From NCBI GenBank assembly GCA_023150835.1, contig JAKLKB010000069.1:1-32572 (forward strand): a stretch of 32,572 nucleotides of DNA. Reading direction: 5' to 3'. The position numbers and the translations under genes were made by a program. The notes below the pieces were generated by a model. The model searched no databases and had not been told where the DNA came from. It saw only the letters and a list, made by a program, of their open reading frames with translations. Shown one piece after another: positions 26,059 to 32,572 of the stretch (positions are counted from its first letter, which is position 1; each line of letters starts with the position of its first letter). The DNA is from Myxococcota bacterium (GTDB lineage: Bacteria; Myxococcota_C; UBA6777).

Positions 26059-26175
26059 TATACGAAATCCGCCCGTTGTCTGATCGTAAAGATGTAGGGG
26101 CAGCCCCCTGTGGCTGCCCAAGAATAGGGCACCTACGTACTCTCCGTTGTGCACACATCACACGGATCTCGTATA
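26059..26175 (+). repeat. Dispersed repeat family B copy (best preserved)
   Basis: A 117-bp element with 13-bp terminal inverted repeats (TATACGAAATCCG and CGGATCTCGTATA, 12 of 13 pairing) and the core GATGTAGGGGCAG...GGCTGCCC. It carries no gene. The flanking TA at each end would fit a TA target duplication, as made by IS630/Tc1-type transposases, but other copies do not show this. It lies 22 bp from the stop codon of the GGDEF/EAL gene. Confidence 0.9.
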
Positions 26176-26197
26176 AGTCTTACAAAAAGAGAAATAA

Positions 26198-28390
26198 TTA
26201 AACAGAACTTCTCGATAAACAAGGCAGATCCGAACCCGTAGGAGAAAGGCTGCTGGTCTGTAAAGCTTCAAAAGAGGCCACCTGTTCGGCAAGATAGGTT
26301 TCGGCCCGAACCAGCACGGAAGCATCGCCAACCGCCAAGGGGCGCGAGAAATAATAACCCTGCCCTGCGGTGCAACCATCTCTCAAAAGCAAACGTCGCT
26401 GATGTTCGGTTTCGATGCCTTCTGCGATCACGCCCATCTCCAGATGTTGCGCAAGAGACAAGATCATCCGCACGATCGAGCGCCCACCCTGCTCCTCCAA
26501 ACGATTCACAAAGGAACGATCAATTTTGATCACATCAACAGGGAATTGGTGGAGATAACTCAACGAAGAATAGCCCGTACCAAAGTCGTCCATACAGATC
26601 TCGATCCCGAACGCTCGCAAGCCCTTCAATATCTCCATCGCAAGCGCCATGTCCTCCATCAAGATGCTCTCTGTGATCTCGATCTTTAACCAATCGGGCG
26701 ATATCTCGGTCTCTTGAAGCAATCGCCGCATACGTTCGAGAAGATGGGGCGTCGCAAGCTGCTTGCTCGAAAAATTCACATGAACAGCCAAGTCTTTTCC
26801 TTGTTCTCTGCCTTGGTTCCAGAACGCGATCTGACGACAAGCCTGCTCCAACACCCACCAGCCGATCTTGATGATCGCCCCCGACGACTCCGCAAGCGGG
26901 ATGAATTCGACAGGCGACACAAACCCCCTTGAGGGGTGCATCCAACGCAGCAACACCTCAAATCCTTGCAACAACCCGCTTTGCAACGAAACCAAGGGCT
27001 GGTACACCAACGAGAGTTCTCCTCGTTCGCATGCTTCCCAAAGATCACGTTCCAACTGCAAGCGCGCACGCAGTTTTTGCTCCGCCATGAAGTCGAACAG
27101 ATGAAAGCCCCCGTTGCGTTCTTTTTGTGCTTGACGCAACGCAAGGTCTGCACATCCCAACAGATCCTCGGCAGTACGGCATTTTTCGTGGTGCTGCGCG
27201 ATTCCGAAACTCACGCTTGGATGGGCATGGCAAGATTCGATCTGGAAAGGTTCGGACAAGGCTTTTGACCATTCTCTTGCGGTCTGCAAAAGAGCTTCTT
27301 GCGAAGCAACATCACGCACGAGCACCGCAAACTCATCGCTGCCGACACGGCCAAGCAATGCCCCCGTCTGTGCGCTCTTTCCCAAGCGGCTGGCGATCTC
27401 CTGCAAAAAGCGATCACCCACCGAAAATCCGTAACTATCGTTGATTTGAGAAAAACGATCGATATCGAACAGAAAAAGCGCGATCTGTCTTCCAACAAGA
27501 ACGGCCTCGCGCCATTCTTCACGCAATGCCTCCAAAAATGCCTCGCGATGCAAAAAGCCCGTCAGCACATCGCAACGTGCGCGGAATGTCAAATGTTGCT
27601 CCGTTGGCATCCGACGCACCATCGCCATCATCGTCCCGATCATCCGAAGCGGTTGCTGCTGCGCATCGCGAAGACACATCCCTCGCATCTGAACCCACAC
27701 ACGCCGCCCGTCTTTGCGCAAAAACCGCGTTTCGTAAAAGAAAGAAGGCTCCTTGGCTTCCCATGCCCCCCACATCACATGCTGCAACGACTGCCGCTCA
27801 TCTGGATGCACCAACAACAACCATTGTTGCCAAGTCAACCCACTCAACTCTCCCGTTTCATACCCGAGCAGGCGCTCGCAACCTGTATGTAAGCTTAATT
27901 TCCCTGAAACGCAGTCCCATTCCCACAAATTGTCTTCTGCGCTTTGTGACAAAAGTTCTCTTGTTTGTTTGATCTTTTTTTGATCGCCTTCTAGGGCATG
28001 GTATCGCACCAAAGAATCCAACAACAAGCGCATCGAGTCTTCGGTCATCCGCTCCAGCGACACTCCCACCGCTACCTTTGACCACACAGAGCGCGGAATA
28101 TGCTCGGCTTCTGACAAGTCCAACAAAACCAACGATATCGCGCCACGATGGGCTGCGCAAAACGTATGAAGGCGGGCATAATCAAACAAAGCATCCGGCC
28201 ACAAAAAAATCGCCAAATGATGCGCTTCTCTCCACTTTTCTTCTCTTTCCAAACGATCCAGATCGCAAAAAAGAACCTCGCGACCACTCTCTTTGGGCCA
28301 CAATACCATCAATTTTCGGAAATGTGCTGCGTCTCTCCCCAAAAACACGGATGGAAATCGCGCTGTATGACTCTGATGTGCCTTGGACAT
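26198..28390 (-). CDS. PAS-GGDEF-EAL c-di-GMP signalling protein
   Basis: A 730-residue cytoplasmic protein; the ATG at 28390 follows GGAG at 9 nt. Residues 1-130 lack a clear family; the alternating hydrophobic strands (AIFLWPD, SLVLLDLSE, KVAVGVS) look like a degenerate receiver. A short helical linker leads to a PAS/PAC domain (about 150-258, WEWDCVSGKLSLHTGCERLLGYE). The GGDEF domain (about 275-430) has Asp309 in FDIDRF, but the signature reads GSDEF (350-354) and there is no RxxD inhibitory site five residues before it. The EAL domain (about 445-690) keeps all catalytic ligands: Glu478 (EVL), Asn539, Glu571, Asp601, Asp602, Lys622, Glu657 and Gln677. It is therefore very likely an active c-di-GMP phosphodiesterase; cyclase activity is uncertain. 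It is divergent from a PilZ receptor gene. Confidence 0.95.
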   Translation of the reverse strand: MSKAHQSHTARFPSVFLGRDAAHFRKLMVLWPKESGREVLFCDLDRLEREEKWREAHHLAIFLWPDALFDYARLHTFCAAHRGAISLVLLDLSEAEHIPRSVWSKVAVGVSLERMTEDSMRLLLDSLVRYHALEGDQKKIKQTRELLSQSAEDNLWEWDCVSGKLSLHTGCERLLGYETGELSGLTWQQWLLLVHPDERQSLQHVMWGAWEAKEPSFFYETRFLRKDGRRVWVQMRGMCLRDAQQQPLRMIGTMMAMVRRMPTEQHLTFRARCDVLTGFLHREAFLEALREEWREAVLVGRQIALFLFDIDRFSQINDSYGFSVGDRFLQEIASRLGKSAQTGALLGRVGSDEFAVLVRDVASQEALLQTAREWSKALSEPFQIESCHAHPSVSFGIAQHHEKCRTAEDLLGCADLALRQAQKERNGGFHLFDFMAEQKLRARLQLERDLWEACERGELSLVYQPLVSLQSGLLQGFEVLLRWMHPSRGFVSPVEFIPLAESSGAIIKIGWWVLEQACRQIAFWNQGREQGKDLAVHVNFSSKQLATPHLLERMRRLLQETEISPDWLKIEITESILMEDMALAMEILKGLRAFGIEICMDDFGTGYSSLSYLHQFPVDVIKIDRSFVNRLEEQGGRSIVRMILSLAQHLEMGVIAEGIETEHQRRLLLRDGCTAGQGYYFSRPLAVGDASVLVRAETYLAEQVASFEALQTSSLSPTGSDLPCLSRSSV

Positions 28391-28449
28391 GATCGAACAC
28401 TCCTACCTTTCCGTTCCTTGTGAAGGCAAAATATTGTAACGATTGATAA

Positions 28450-28466
28450 ACACACGATCTGTGTGT
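28450..28466. promoter_or_regulatory. Inverted repeat in the divergent c-di-GMP promoter region
   Basis: ACACAC and GTGTGT are separated by GATCT, about 60 bp upstream of the GGDEF/EAL start. Its place between divergent genes makes it an operator candidate for one or both. The pattern is low in complexity, so chance is possible. Confidence 0.3.
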
Positions 28467-28610
28467 CGTGCAACTTTCTTCATCGCTTACAACTATACGC
28501 CCACTTCGTACCAACCTTGAGACCTTTACCTTTTTTTTGCTGCCCCCTTTAGGTTTTGTGATGGCTTCCGTTTCCCTTTGGTTGAGATGCTCAAGATCAT
28601 ACGACCCAGA

Positions 28611-28650
28611 AAAGAAAGTCTCTTTATTCTTCAACAAAGAAACTTTCTTT
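28611..28650 (+). promoter_or_regulatory. Leader hairpin just upstream of the PilZ gene ribosome site
   Basis: AAAGAAAGT (28611-28619) pairs perfectly with ACTTTCTTT (28642-28650). After one C/A mismatch, TCTTT (28621-28625) pairs with AAAGA (28636-28640), leaving a 10-nt loop. The AAAGGA ribosome site at 28655-28660 follows after 4 nt. It is not followed by a T-run, so a terminator is unlikely. It could tune translation or mRNA stability. Confidence 0.5.
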
Positions 28651-28671
28651 ATTCAAAGGAAAGATACGATC

Positions 28672-29991
28672 ATGAACGCCATGTTATCGATTCCTCATTC
28701 GTCGGCTTCCGAAATGATTGAGAATGCAAAAGAAAACGAAAAGATCACCCCCTTTGCGCTGGGGTGGTTGCTTGAACGTGCAGCATCCTTGCAAGAACCA
28801 AAAGAAAAAATCTCTACTTTTTCGGCTCAAAGACGCCAATTTTACGATCGTTACCGCAGCCTTGAAAGCTACCCGTCGCTTGATCCATTGGGTATGCAAA
28901 CGATGCACAATATGCTTTTGCGGGTCTTTGCGGAACCCCACAATTTGCCCGATCAATACACGCATCTCGAAGCGATGTACCAAGAAGAACTTAAGCGACT
29001 CCAAGGTCAATTTGAAAAGACAGTTCAATGCCTCGCCCGCTGGGCAGAAGTCAGCGATGAGTTCCGTCACCGCGTCCACCTGCTCGACTCCCTCGACATC
29101 CGCTTGGCTCTATTGGAACAAAAACGTGCTGTTACCGAAAAAGCCCAAGCTGCTGAAAAAGCCCAAGCTGCTGAAAAAGCCCAAGCTGCTGAAAAAGCCC
29201 AAGCTGCTGAAAAAGCCCAAGCTGCTGAAAAAGCCCAAACTGCTGAAAAAGCCCAAACTGCTGAAAAAGCCCAAACTGCTGAAAAAGCCCAAGCTGCCGA
29301 GCGCATTCGATTGCAATTTCCCCCGTTGCAGCGCCCCCCAAACGAAAACAACGTCGTGGAGTTGTGGAATAGCCAACCGCAGGATACGTTGCCCGATCTT
29401 CCTGCTGTGCCGACGATCATTATGAAAAACCCCTTGACAGCGCGCCAAAGAACGCCCTTCCCGAACGCAGCCGCCCCTTCGTTGCCTCATGTTCAGCCGC
29501 TCCATCCTCCCAATGCCCCGCATCGCATTGTGGAAGAGGCCCCAAAGCCGATGTCTTGCGCCGCTCAAGAAGCCTCAAAGCTGATGCCTCGTGCTGCTCA
29601 AGGAGCGACAGAAGCGACCGCTGCAGCAAACCGACGAACCGCACCGCGTTTGCGCCTTGCAACCGATATCATCGTCGGCCAAGAAGACCACTGCTTTTTT
29701 ACGGGTTTTTCTGAAAACATCAGTTCGGGCGGGATCTTTATCGCGACTTATGAGCAACTGCCCCAAAGAGGCTCGACTTTTGAGCTACGGTTTGCCCTTG
29801 CAACGGGCGAAAACATCCACAGCGAAGTCGAAGTGATGTGGATTCGAGACTTTAACGAGCAAACACCGGATATCTCACCCGGTTTTGGCTGCCGTTTCCT
29901 TCGACTTTCCCCAGAGGATCAAGAACATATCGACCGCTATATCGCCAAGGAAGGCTCCCTCTTTATGCTTCAAGACGAAGACCTCGCTTAA
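28672..29991 (+). CDS. PilZ-domain protein with a nine-fold hexapeptide repeat
   Basis: A 439-residue protein. The ATG at 28672 is preceded by AAAGGA at 11 nt; the frame opens at 28468, but that part would encode the leader hairpin. Residues 1-155 are helical and charged, without a family I recognise. Residues 156-209 are nine EKAQ(A/T)A units, predicted as a long, highly regular charged helix or coiled coil. A Pro-rich linker (about 215-318) follows. Residues about 320-432 are a PilZ domain of the myxobacterial TIGR02266 type: Arg322 and Arg326 (RxxxR), and Asn349, Ser351 and Gly354 (NxSxxG), so c-di-GMP contacts are intact. It is probably a c-di-GMP effector. It is divergent from the GGDEF/EAL gene and 32 bp ahead of a small companion gene. 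The output partner is unknown. Confidence 0.92.
   Translation: MNAMLSIPHSSASEMIENAKENEKITPFALGWLLERAASLQEPKEKISTFSAQRRQFYDRYRSLESYPSLDPLGMQTMHNMLLRVFAEPHNLPDQYTHLEAMYQEELKRLQGQFEKTVQCLARWAEVSDEFRHRVHLLDSLDIRLALLEQKRAVTEKAQAAEKAQAAEKAQAAEKAQAAEKAQAAEKAQTAEKAQTAEKAQTAEKAQAAERIRLQFPPLQRPPNENNVVELWNSQPQDTLPDLPAVPTIIMKNPLTARQRTPFPNAAAPSLPHVQPLHPPNAPHRIVEEAPKPMSCAAQEASKLMPRAAQGATEATAAANRRTAPRLRLATDIIVGQEDHCFFTGFSENISSGGIFIATYEQLPQRGSTFELRFALATGENIHSEVEVMWIRDFNEQTPDISPGFGCRFLRLSPEDQEHIDRYIAKEGSLFMLQDEDLA
29137..29298 (+). repeat. 18-bp in-frame tandem repeat, 9 copies
   Basis: Nine contiguous 18-bp units (GAAAAAGCCCAAGCTGCT type) encode EKAQAA. Units 1-5 are identical, units 6-8 share one change (GCT to ACT, giving EKAQTA), and unit 9 ends GCC. 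The near identity suggests recent copy-number change that keeps frame and lengthens a helix. Confidence 0.98.
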
Positions 29992-30023
29992 AGAGAACAC
30001 AACACACCGAAAGGACAACCACC

Positions 30024-30467
30024 ATGAATCACCTTTCCGAATCTCCCAACGCGATGCAAGTTCTCTTTTTTGAAGAAGAATCCTTGACGCCATCTCAAGA
30101 GCTTTTCTCCAACAACGAGTCGGACACTCAACACGCCGCCCACTCGCAAGAGGGCGATCCCGCTCAAGACGACGAACAAGCGCGTGCGCTGAATCGAAGC
30201 TATCACCCTCAATTTGTGCGAAAAACCTCTGTTCGTGTCCGTGTTCTTCTTGTGAACGGAAAGAAGTGCATCGGAAACTGCCATGTGCTTTGGCCAGATG
30301 GTCGTGTCAGCGACGTCGTGAACGATGATCGACAATTCTTGATCATCACCGATGCTTCGATCGAAGGCGAAAACCAATCCTACAGCGTCCTCACCCTGAA
30401 CAAGTCCCAGATCGCCATGCTCTTTGAGATCCACAACAAAGCCAACGTGATCCAAGAACTCGCTTAA
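30024..30467 (+). CDS. Small conserved-looking protein co-transcribed with the PilZ gene
   Basis: A 147-residue protein; the ATG follows AAAGGA at 8 nt and lies 32 bp after the PilZ gene stop. Residues 1-62 are acidic and look disordered. Residues about 66-140 form a compact beta-rich domain: VRVRVLLVNGKKCIGNCHVLWPDGRVSDVVNDDRQFLIITDASI. This follows the pattern of small proteins with a 'G-x-RLSD-x-LN...F-x-x-LTDA' core (DUF6812-like); that link is by pattern memory only. No membrane segment, signal peptide or catalytic motif is seen. Context suggests a partner or output element of the c-di-GMP block. It converges with the beta-lactamase-fold gene, leaving 16 bp between stops and no visible terminator. 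Confidence 0.82.
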   Translation: MNHLSESPNAMQVLFFEEESLTPSQELFSNNESDTQHAAHSQEGDPAQDDEQARALNRSYHPQFVRKTSVRVRVLLVNGKKCIGNCHVLWPDGRVSDVVNDDRQFLIITDASIEGENQSYSVLTLNKSQIAMLFEIHNKANVIQELA

Positions 30468-30483
30468 CGCCCAAGCAGAAAGC

Positions 30484-32154
30484 TCAATAACACATCGCAG
30501 GGATCGCCTTGTCCACGTTGTCGTGTGCGATGTACGTCATCCCATCGCGCCGATAGAGATAGACGCCGTTTCCAGTCCCCGAGCGCGCATCAAAAAACAC
30601 CCGAACCTGCCGCCCGCCAAGGATCATCAAGCGCCCTGCTTCGGTATGCTTTGCAGGAAGCTCCGCCACCACGCGCAACGTCTGCGCATTTTGGACGACC
30701 AAAAACGCGCCTTGTGTGCGCTGCTCGATGCGATAGGCAAAGGGACCATGCCCATGTTCAGGCAAGCTCCGACACCGCAAGACCGCGCCGTGAGGCTCGA
30801 TCGGAAGTGCGCTCGGTGCAGGAGTTTCGGTGTGAAGCCCTGTCGCAAAGATCGAAAACAGCCGTTGCAAAGCCAAATAAGCGCGCTGCCCGCCATACTC
30901 GCCTTTTCCTAGCACAAAGAACGAAAACTCTCGTCCCCCCTTGAAATGAGGCAAGCAGACATAACCGCCATACGCCCAATCCCCGTCTCCCGCGCCGATC
31001 TTCCCATAGATCCGCCATCTTCCTTGGGTCCAACCATCCAACTGCTGTTGCGTCGGCAAAGCCTCCGTAAACACCGAGCGGATCCCAAGGTCGTACATCA
31101 TCCCTCCGATTTTTTTACTTTCTTGATCCGTATCCCCATAAAACATCATCAACAGATCTTCGGTTTGGACGGTCGGCAACCATGTGTGGTGCTGTGCGCT
31201 GCGATACGAATTCCCCAAGGCTGCGCCTTCTGCGCGATAGCCGTAGCTTTCCACCTCTGCGCCTTGCTTGCGCCCCTGCGGCAACAGGCGGATATCTCGG
31301 TAATTGACGCCGATCCGTTTCCAAAACTCCGCCATCGCCAACGGTGTCAGATGGTTGGGCGTGATGTGCATCGCCGAGGTATCGAGTTCCACCGACGCTC
31401 CCCCATCCAACCGAGGGATCCGATAATAAGGATCGAAGCCGCGATCTCCGTAGTACCCGTTAAACTCCTCGGTCGGCAAGGACAACCAGCCGCGTACAAA
31501 CGAGGTCGCGTTGAGCGAGCCACCGTCTGGAGCGCCCAACCCCGCAAGATGTTTGAACAGGCCGCCCGAAGTGTTGCTGCTGCTTTCATGCAACGCATGG
31601 ATATGATGCCCAAACGGATAACGCCCCAACAGATCATCGCTGATCATCGACGAGGCCCCAACCAAGCCTTCGGACAACAACCGCATACGATGCAACGCTG
31701 CAAAGGCCGCCAACACCTTTGTCGAAGACCAGTTTTGCCCCTTGGTGTGTTGCGTTCCGTTTCCATAATAATGGTAGTGCGGTACGCCTCCCACATTGCG
31801 CACATCCACCACCACCGCGCTTAACAACGAAGCGGGTGACCCCAACAAGCCATCCAACGCCGTCCACGAAAAGCCCTTTTGTCGCGGCCAATCCGTACGA
31901 CTGTAGTCGATTTCCTTCGAAGAATAGTACTCACGCGCAGCCCCTCTCAACCAACCTTCTCGAAACATCCGCGTCTTGGACTGATCAGGCAAAACACACT
32001 GCACGCTCCGCGTCCCCATCGCATCCCGAGGCACAGGAAAGCTCTCCACCGCACGCACTTGCACGCCCGATTCTTCGGCTTGGCCGCACGCCAACACGCC
32101 CACCCACAAACCTACACACCACAACCACACACACCGATTCTTGCTTTGTCTCAT
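30484..32154 (-). CDS. Lipoprotein with beta-lactamase/penicillin-binding-protein fold motifs
   Basis: A 556-residue protein. The ATG at 32154 has GAGGGG just upstream; a GTG at 32178 is possible but less likely. The signal ends VLAC with Cys23. The three motifs of serine beta-lactamase/DD-peptidase folds are present in order and at plausible spacing: SSTK (Ser143, Lys146), SSN (Ser192, Asn194) in ESSSNTSGG, and KIG (Lys385) in IYGKIGAGDGDWAYGGYV, a variant of the usual KTG. The stretch between the second and third motifs is long and rich in Tyr and Gly. The final 100 residues are beta-rich and lie outside the fold. It may be a peptidase, esterase or lactamase-like hydrolase at the envelope. 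Antibiotic resistance should not be assumed. A strong promoter and an inverted repeat lie upstream. Confidence 0.82.
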   Translation of the reverse strand: MRQSKNRCVWLWCVGLWVGVLACGQAEESGVQVRAVESFPVPRDAMGTRSVQCVLPDQSKTRMFREGWLRGAAREYYSSKEIDYSRTDWPRQKGFSWTALDGLLGSPASLLSAVVVDVRNVGGVPHYHYYGNGTQHTKGQNWSSTKVLAAFAALHRMRLLSEGLVGASSMISDDLLGRYPFGHHIHALHESSSNTSGGLFKHLAGLGAPDGGSLNATSFVRGWLSLPTEEFNGYYGDRGFDPYYRIPRLDGGASVELDTSAMHITPNHLTPLAMAEFWKRIGVNYRDIRLLPQGRKQGAEVESYGYRAEGAALGNSYRSAQHHTWLPTVQTEDLLMMFYGDTDQESKKIGGMMYDLGIRSVFTEALPTQQQLDGWTQGRWRIYGKIGAGDGDWAYGGYVCLPHFKGGREFSFFVLGKGEYGGQRAYLALQRLFSIFATGLHTETPAPSALPIEPHGAVLRCRSLPEHGHGPFAYRIEQRTQGAFLVVQNAQTLRVVAELPAKHTEAGRLMILGGRQVRVFFDARSGTGNGVYLYRRDGMTYIAHDNVDKAIPAMCY

Positions 32155-32216
32155 CTCGGACCCCTCACAGCAGAACACCCACCCCCCTTCCTTGACTGCT
32201 TGAAAAAGAGCGGCTT

Positions 32217-32235
32217 GTTCAATGAACGATTGTTC
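32217..32235 (-). promoter_or_regulatory. Overlapping inverted repeats, operator candidate
   Basis: Two inverted repeats share the half-site GAAC: GTTCAATGAAC (32217-32227) and GAACGATTGTTC (32224-32235). They sit just downstream of the predicted -10 box and upstream of the beta-lactamase-fold gene, where a repressor could block transcription. GAAC-N4-GTTC matches the Gram-positive/actinobacterial LexA box form, but the regulator here is unknown. Confidence 0.5.
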
Positions 32236-32249
32236 TAAAAACGTGGGGG

Positions 32250-32278
32250 CATATAAAGCGAGAGCAAAAAGATGTCAA
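32250..32278 (-). promoter_or_regulatory. Sigma70-type promoter of the beta-lactamase-fold gene
   Basis: On the minus strand a perfect TTGACA (32278-32273) is separated by 17 bp from TATATG (32255-32250). Transcription would start near 32243, leaving a leader of about 90 nt to the ATG at 32154. This is the best promoter match in the window. Confidence 0.65.
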
Positions 32279-32404
32279 GCAAAAAAACAACATAAGTCAG
32301 TATCGCTTGATTTTTGTAACTTTGGTGCTTGAGCAGCAAGGTTCTTCGGGGTCCGTTCAAACCAACGCCATGAGAGAGGTATCAAGATGCAACACATTTC
32401 AGCC

Positions 32405-32481
32405 AGGGCAACCACACCTAGTTGCCCCTACATGTTGGAAATCACACGGTGTTTCGTAGGGGCAGGCCCCCGTGCCTGCCC
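32405..32481. repeat. Two family B-like palindromic cores, head to head
   Basis: AGGGCAACCACACCTAGTTG followed by CCCCTA (32405-32430) and GTAGGGGCAGG...GTGCCTGCCC (32456-32481) are two palindromic cores in opposite orientation. The long terminal repeats of family B are not evident. The remaining bases to the window end hold no recognised gene. Confidence 0.65.
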
Positions 32482-32572
32482 TCGATCTGTTGCGTCGGTG
32501 ACCTCTTCATCGCCATCTTTTTTGAACGAACCCGTTCTTCGGGCGCGAAAGTTGAAGAAACTTAGTGATACT

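Noticed and set aside
29137-29298. CRISPR-like array
   Set aside because: The units are contiguous 18-bp in-frame repeats without spacers and encode a regular helix; no cas genes are present.

Overview
The window looks like chromosomal DNA from a Gram-negative, myxobacteria-like lineage (Myxococcota, Bradymonadota or a relative; formerly 'deltaproteobacteria'). The reasons are: many Cys-anchored lipoproteins; two secreted Cys-rich proteins ending in MYXO-CTERM-like tails (Cys, hydrophobic stretch, Arg cluster); MopE-type metal-binding repeats; Dickkopf-like Cys modules behind a trypsin domain; and a PilZ protein of the myxobacterial type. The species cannot be named from this sequence. No rRNA, tRNA, CRISPR array, transposase, integrase or phage gene was seen. 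Base composition looks moderate and even by eye (not computed).

Layout, left to right. Positions 1-198 are a 9-bp tandem array cut by the window edge. 429-2870 (-) encode two substrate-binding lipoproteins, one LivJ/K-like and one BMP/PnrA-like. 3300-7601 (+) hold a PI-PLC-X-like lipoprotein, a CPA2 cation/proton antiporter with RCK domains, and a membrane protein whose N-terminus resembles the ribosomal L7/L12 C-terminal fold. 7640-10648 (-) hold a MORN-repeat lipoprotein, a small PH-domain membrane protein and a CDP-alcohol phosphatidyltransferase. 11051-15546 (+) hold an M1 aminopeptidase with HEAT repeats, a Cys-repeat lipoprotein and a GH114-like lipoprotein. 16166-20799 (+) is an RND efflux pair (adaptor and pump). 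21044-25731 is a convergent pair, a CAP/SCP protein with MopE repeats (+) and a trypsin-like protease (-), whose 3' ends overlap by 139 bp. 26198-30467 is a c-di-GMP block: a PAS-GGDEF-EAL enzyme (-) divergent from a PilZ protein and a small companion (+). 30484-32154 (-) is a lipoprotein with beta-lactamase/PBP-fold motifs, behind a strong sigma70-like promoter and an inverted-repeat operator candidate.

Intergenic regions are crowded with two dispersed palindromic families. Family A is about 122 bp with four copies. Family B is about 115-120 bp, has MITE-like ends, three good copies, one relic and extra cores. Most of the longer gene-free gaps consist largely of these elements.

Much of the coding content is envelope or exported: nutrient sensing, wall or lipid hydrolysis, peptide and sugar-polymer degradation, efflux and adhesion-like Cys-rich proteins. 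The c-di-GMP block is the only obvious signalling unit. No single clearly new defence or biosynthetic system stands out. The most unusual structures are the antiparallel overlap of two C-terminal sorting tails, the Lys-rich insertion inside the RND adaptor barrel, the perfect 18-bp/6-residue repeat with a leader hairpin in the PilZ gene, and the two repeat families.
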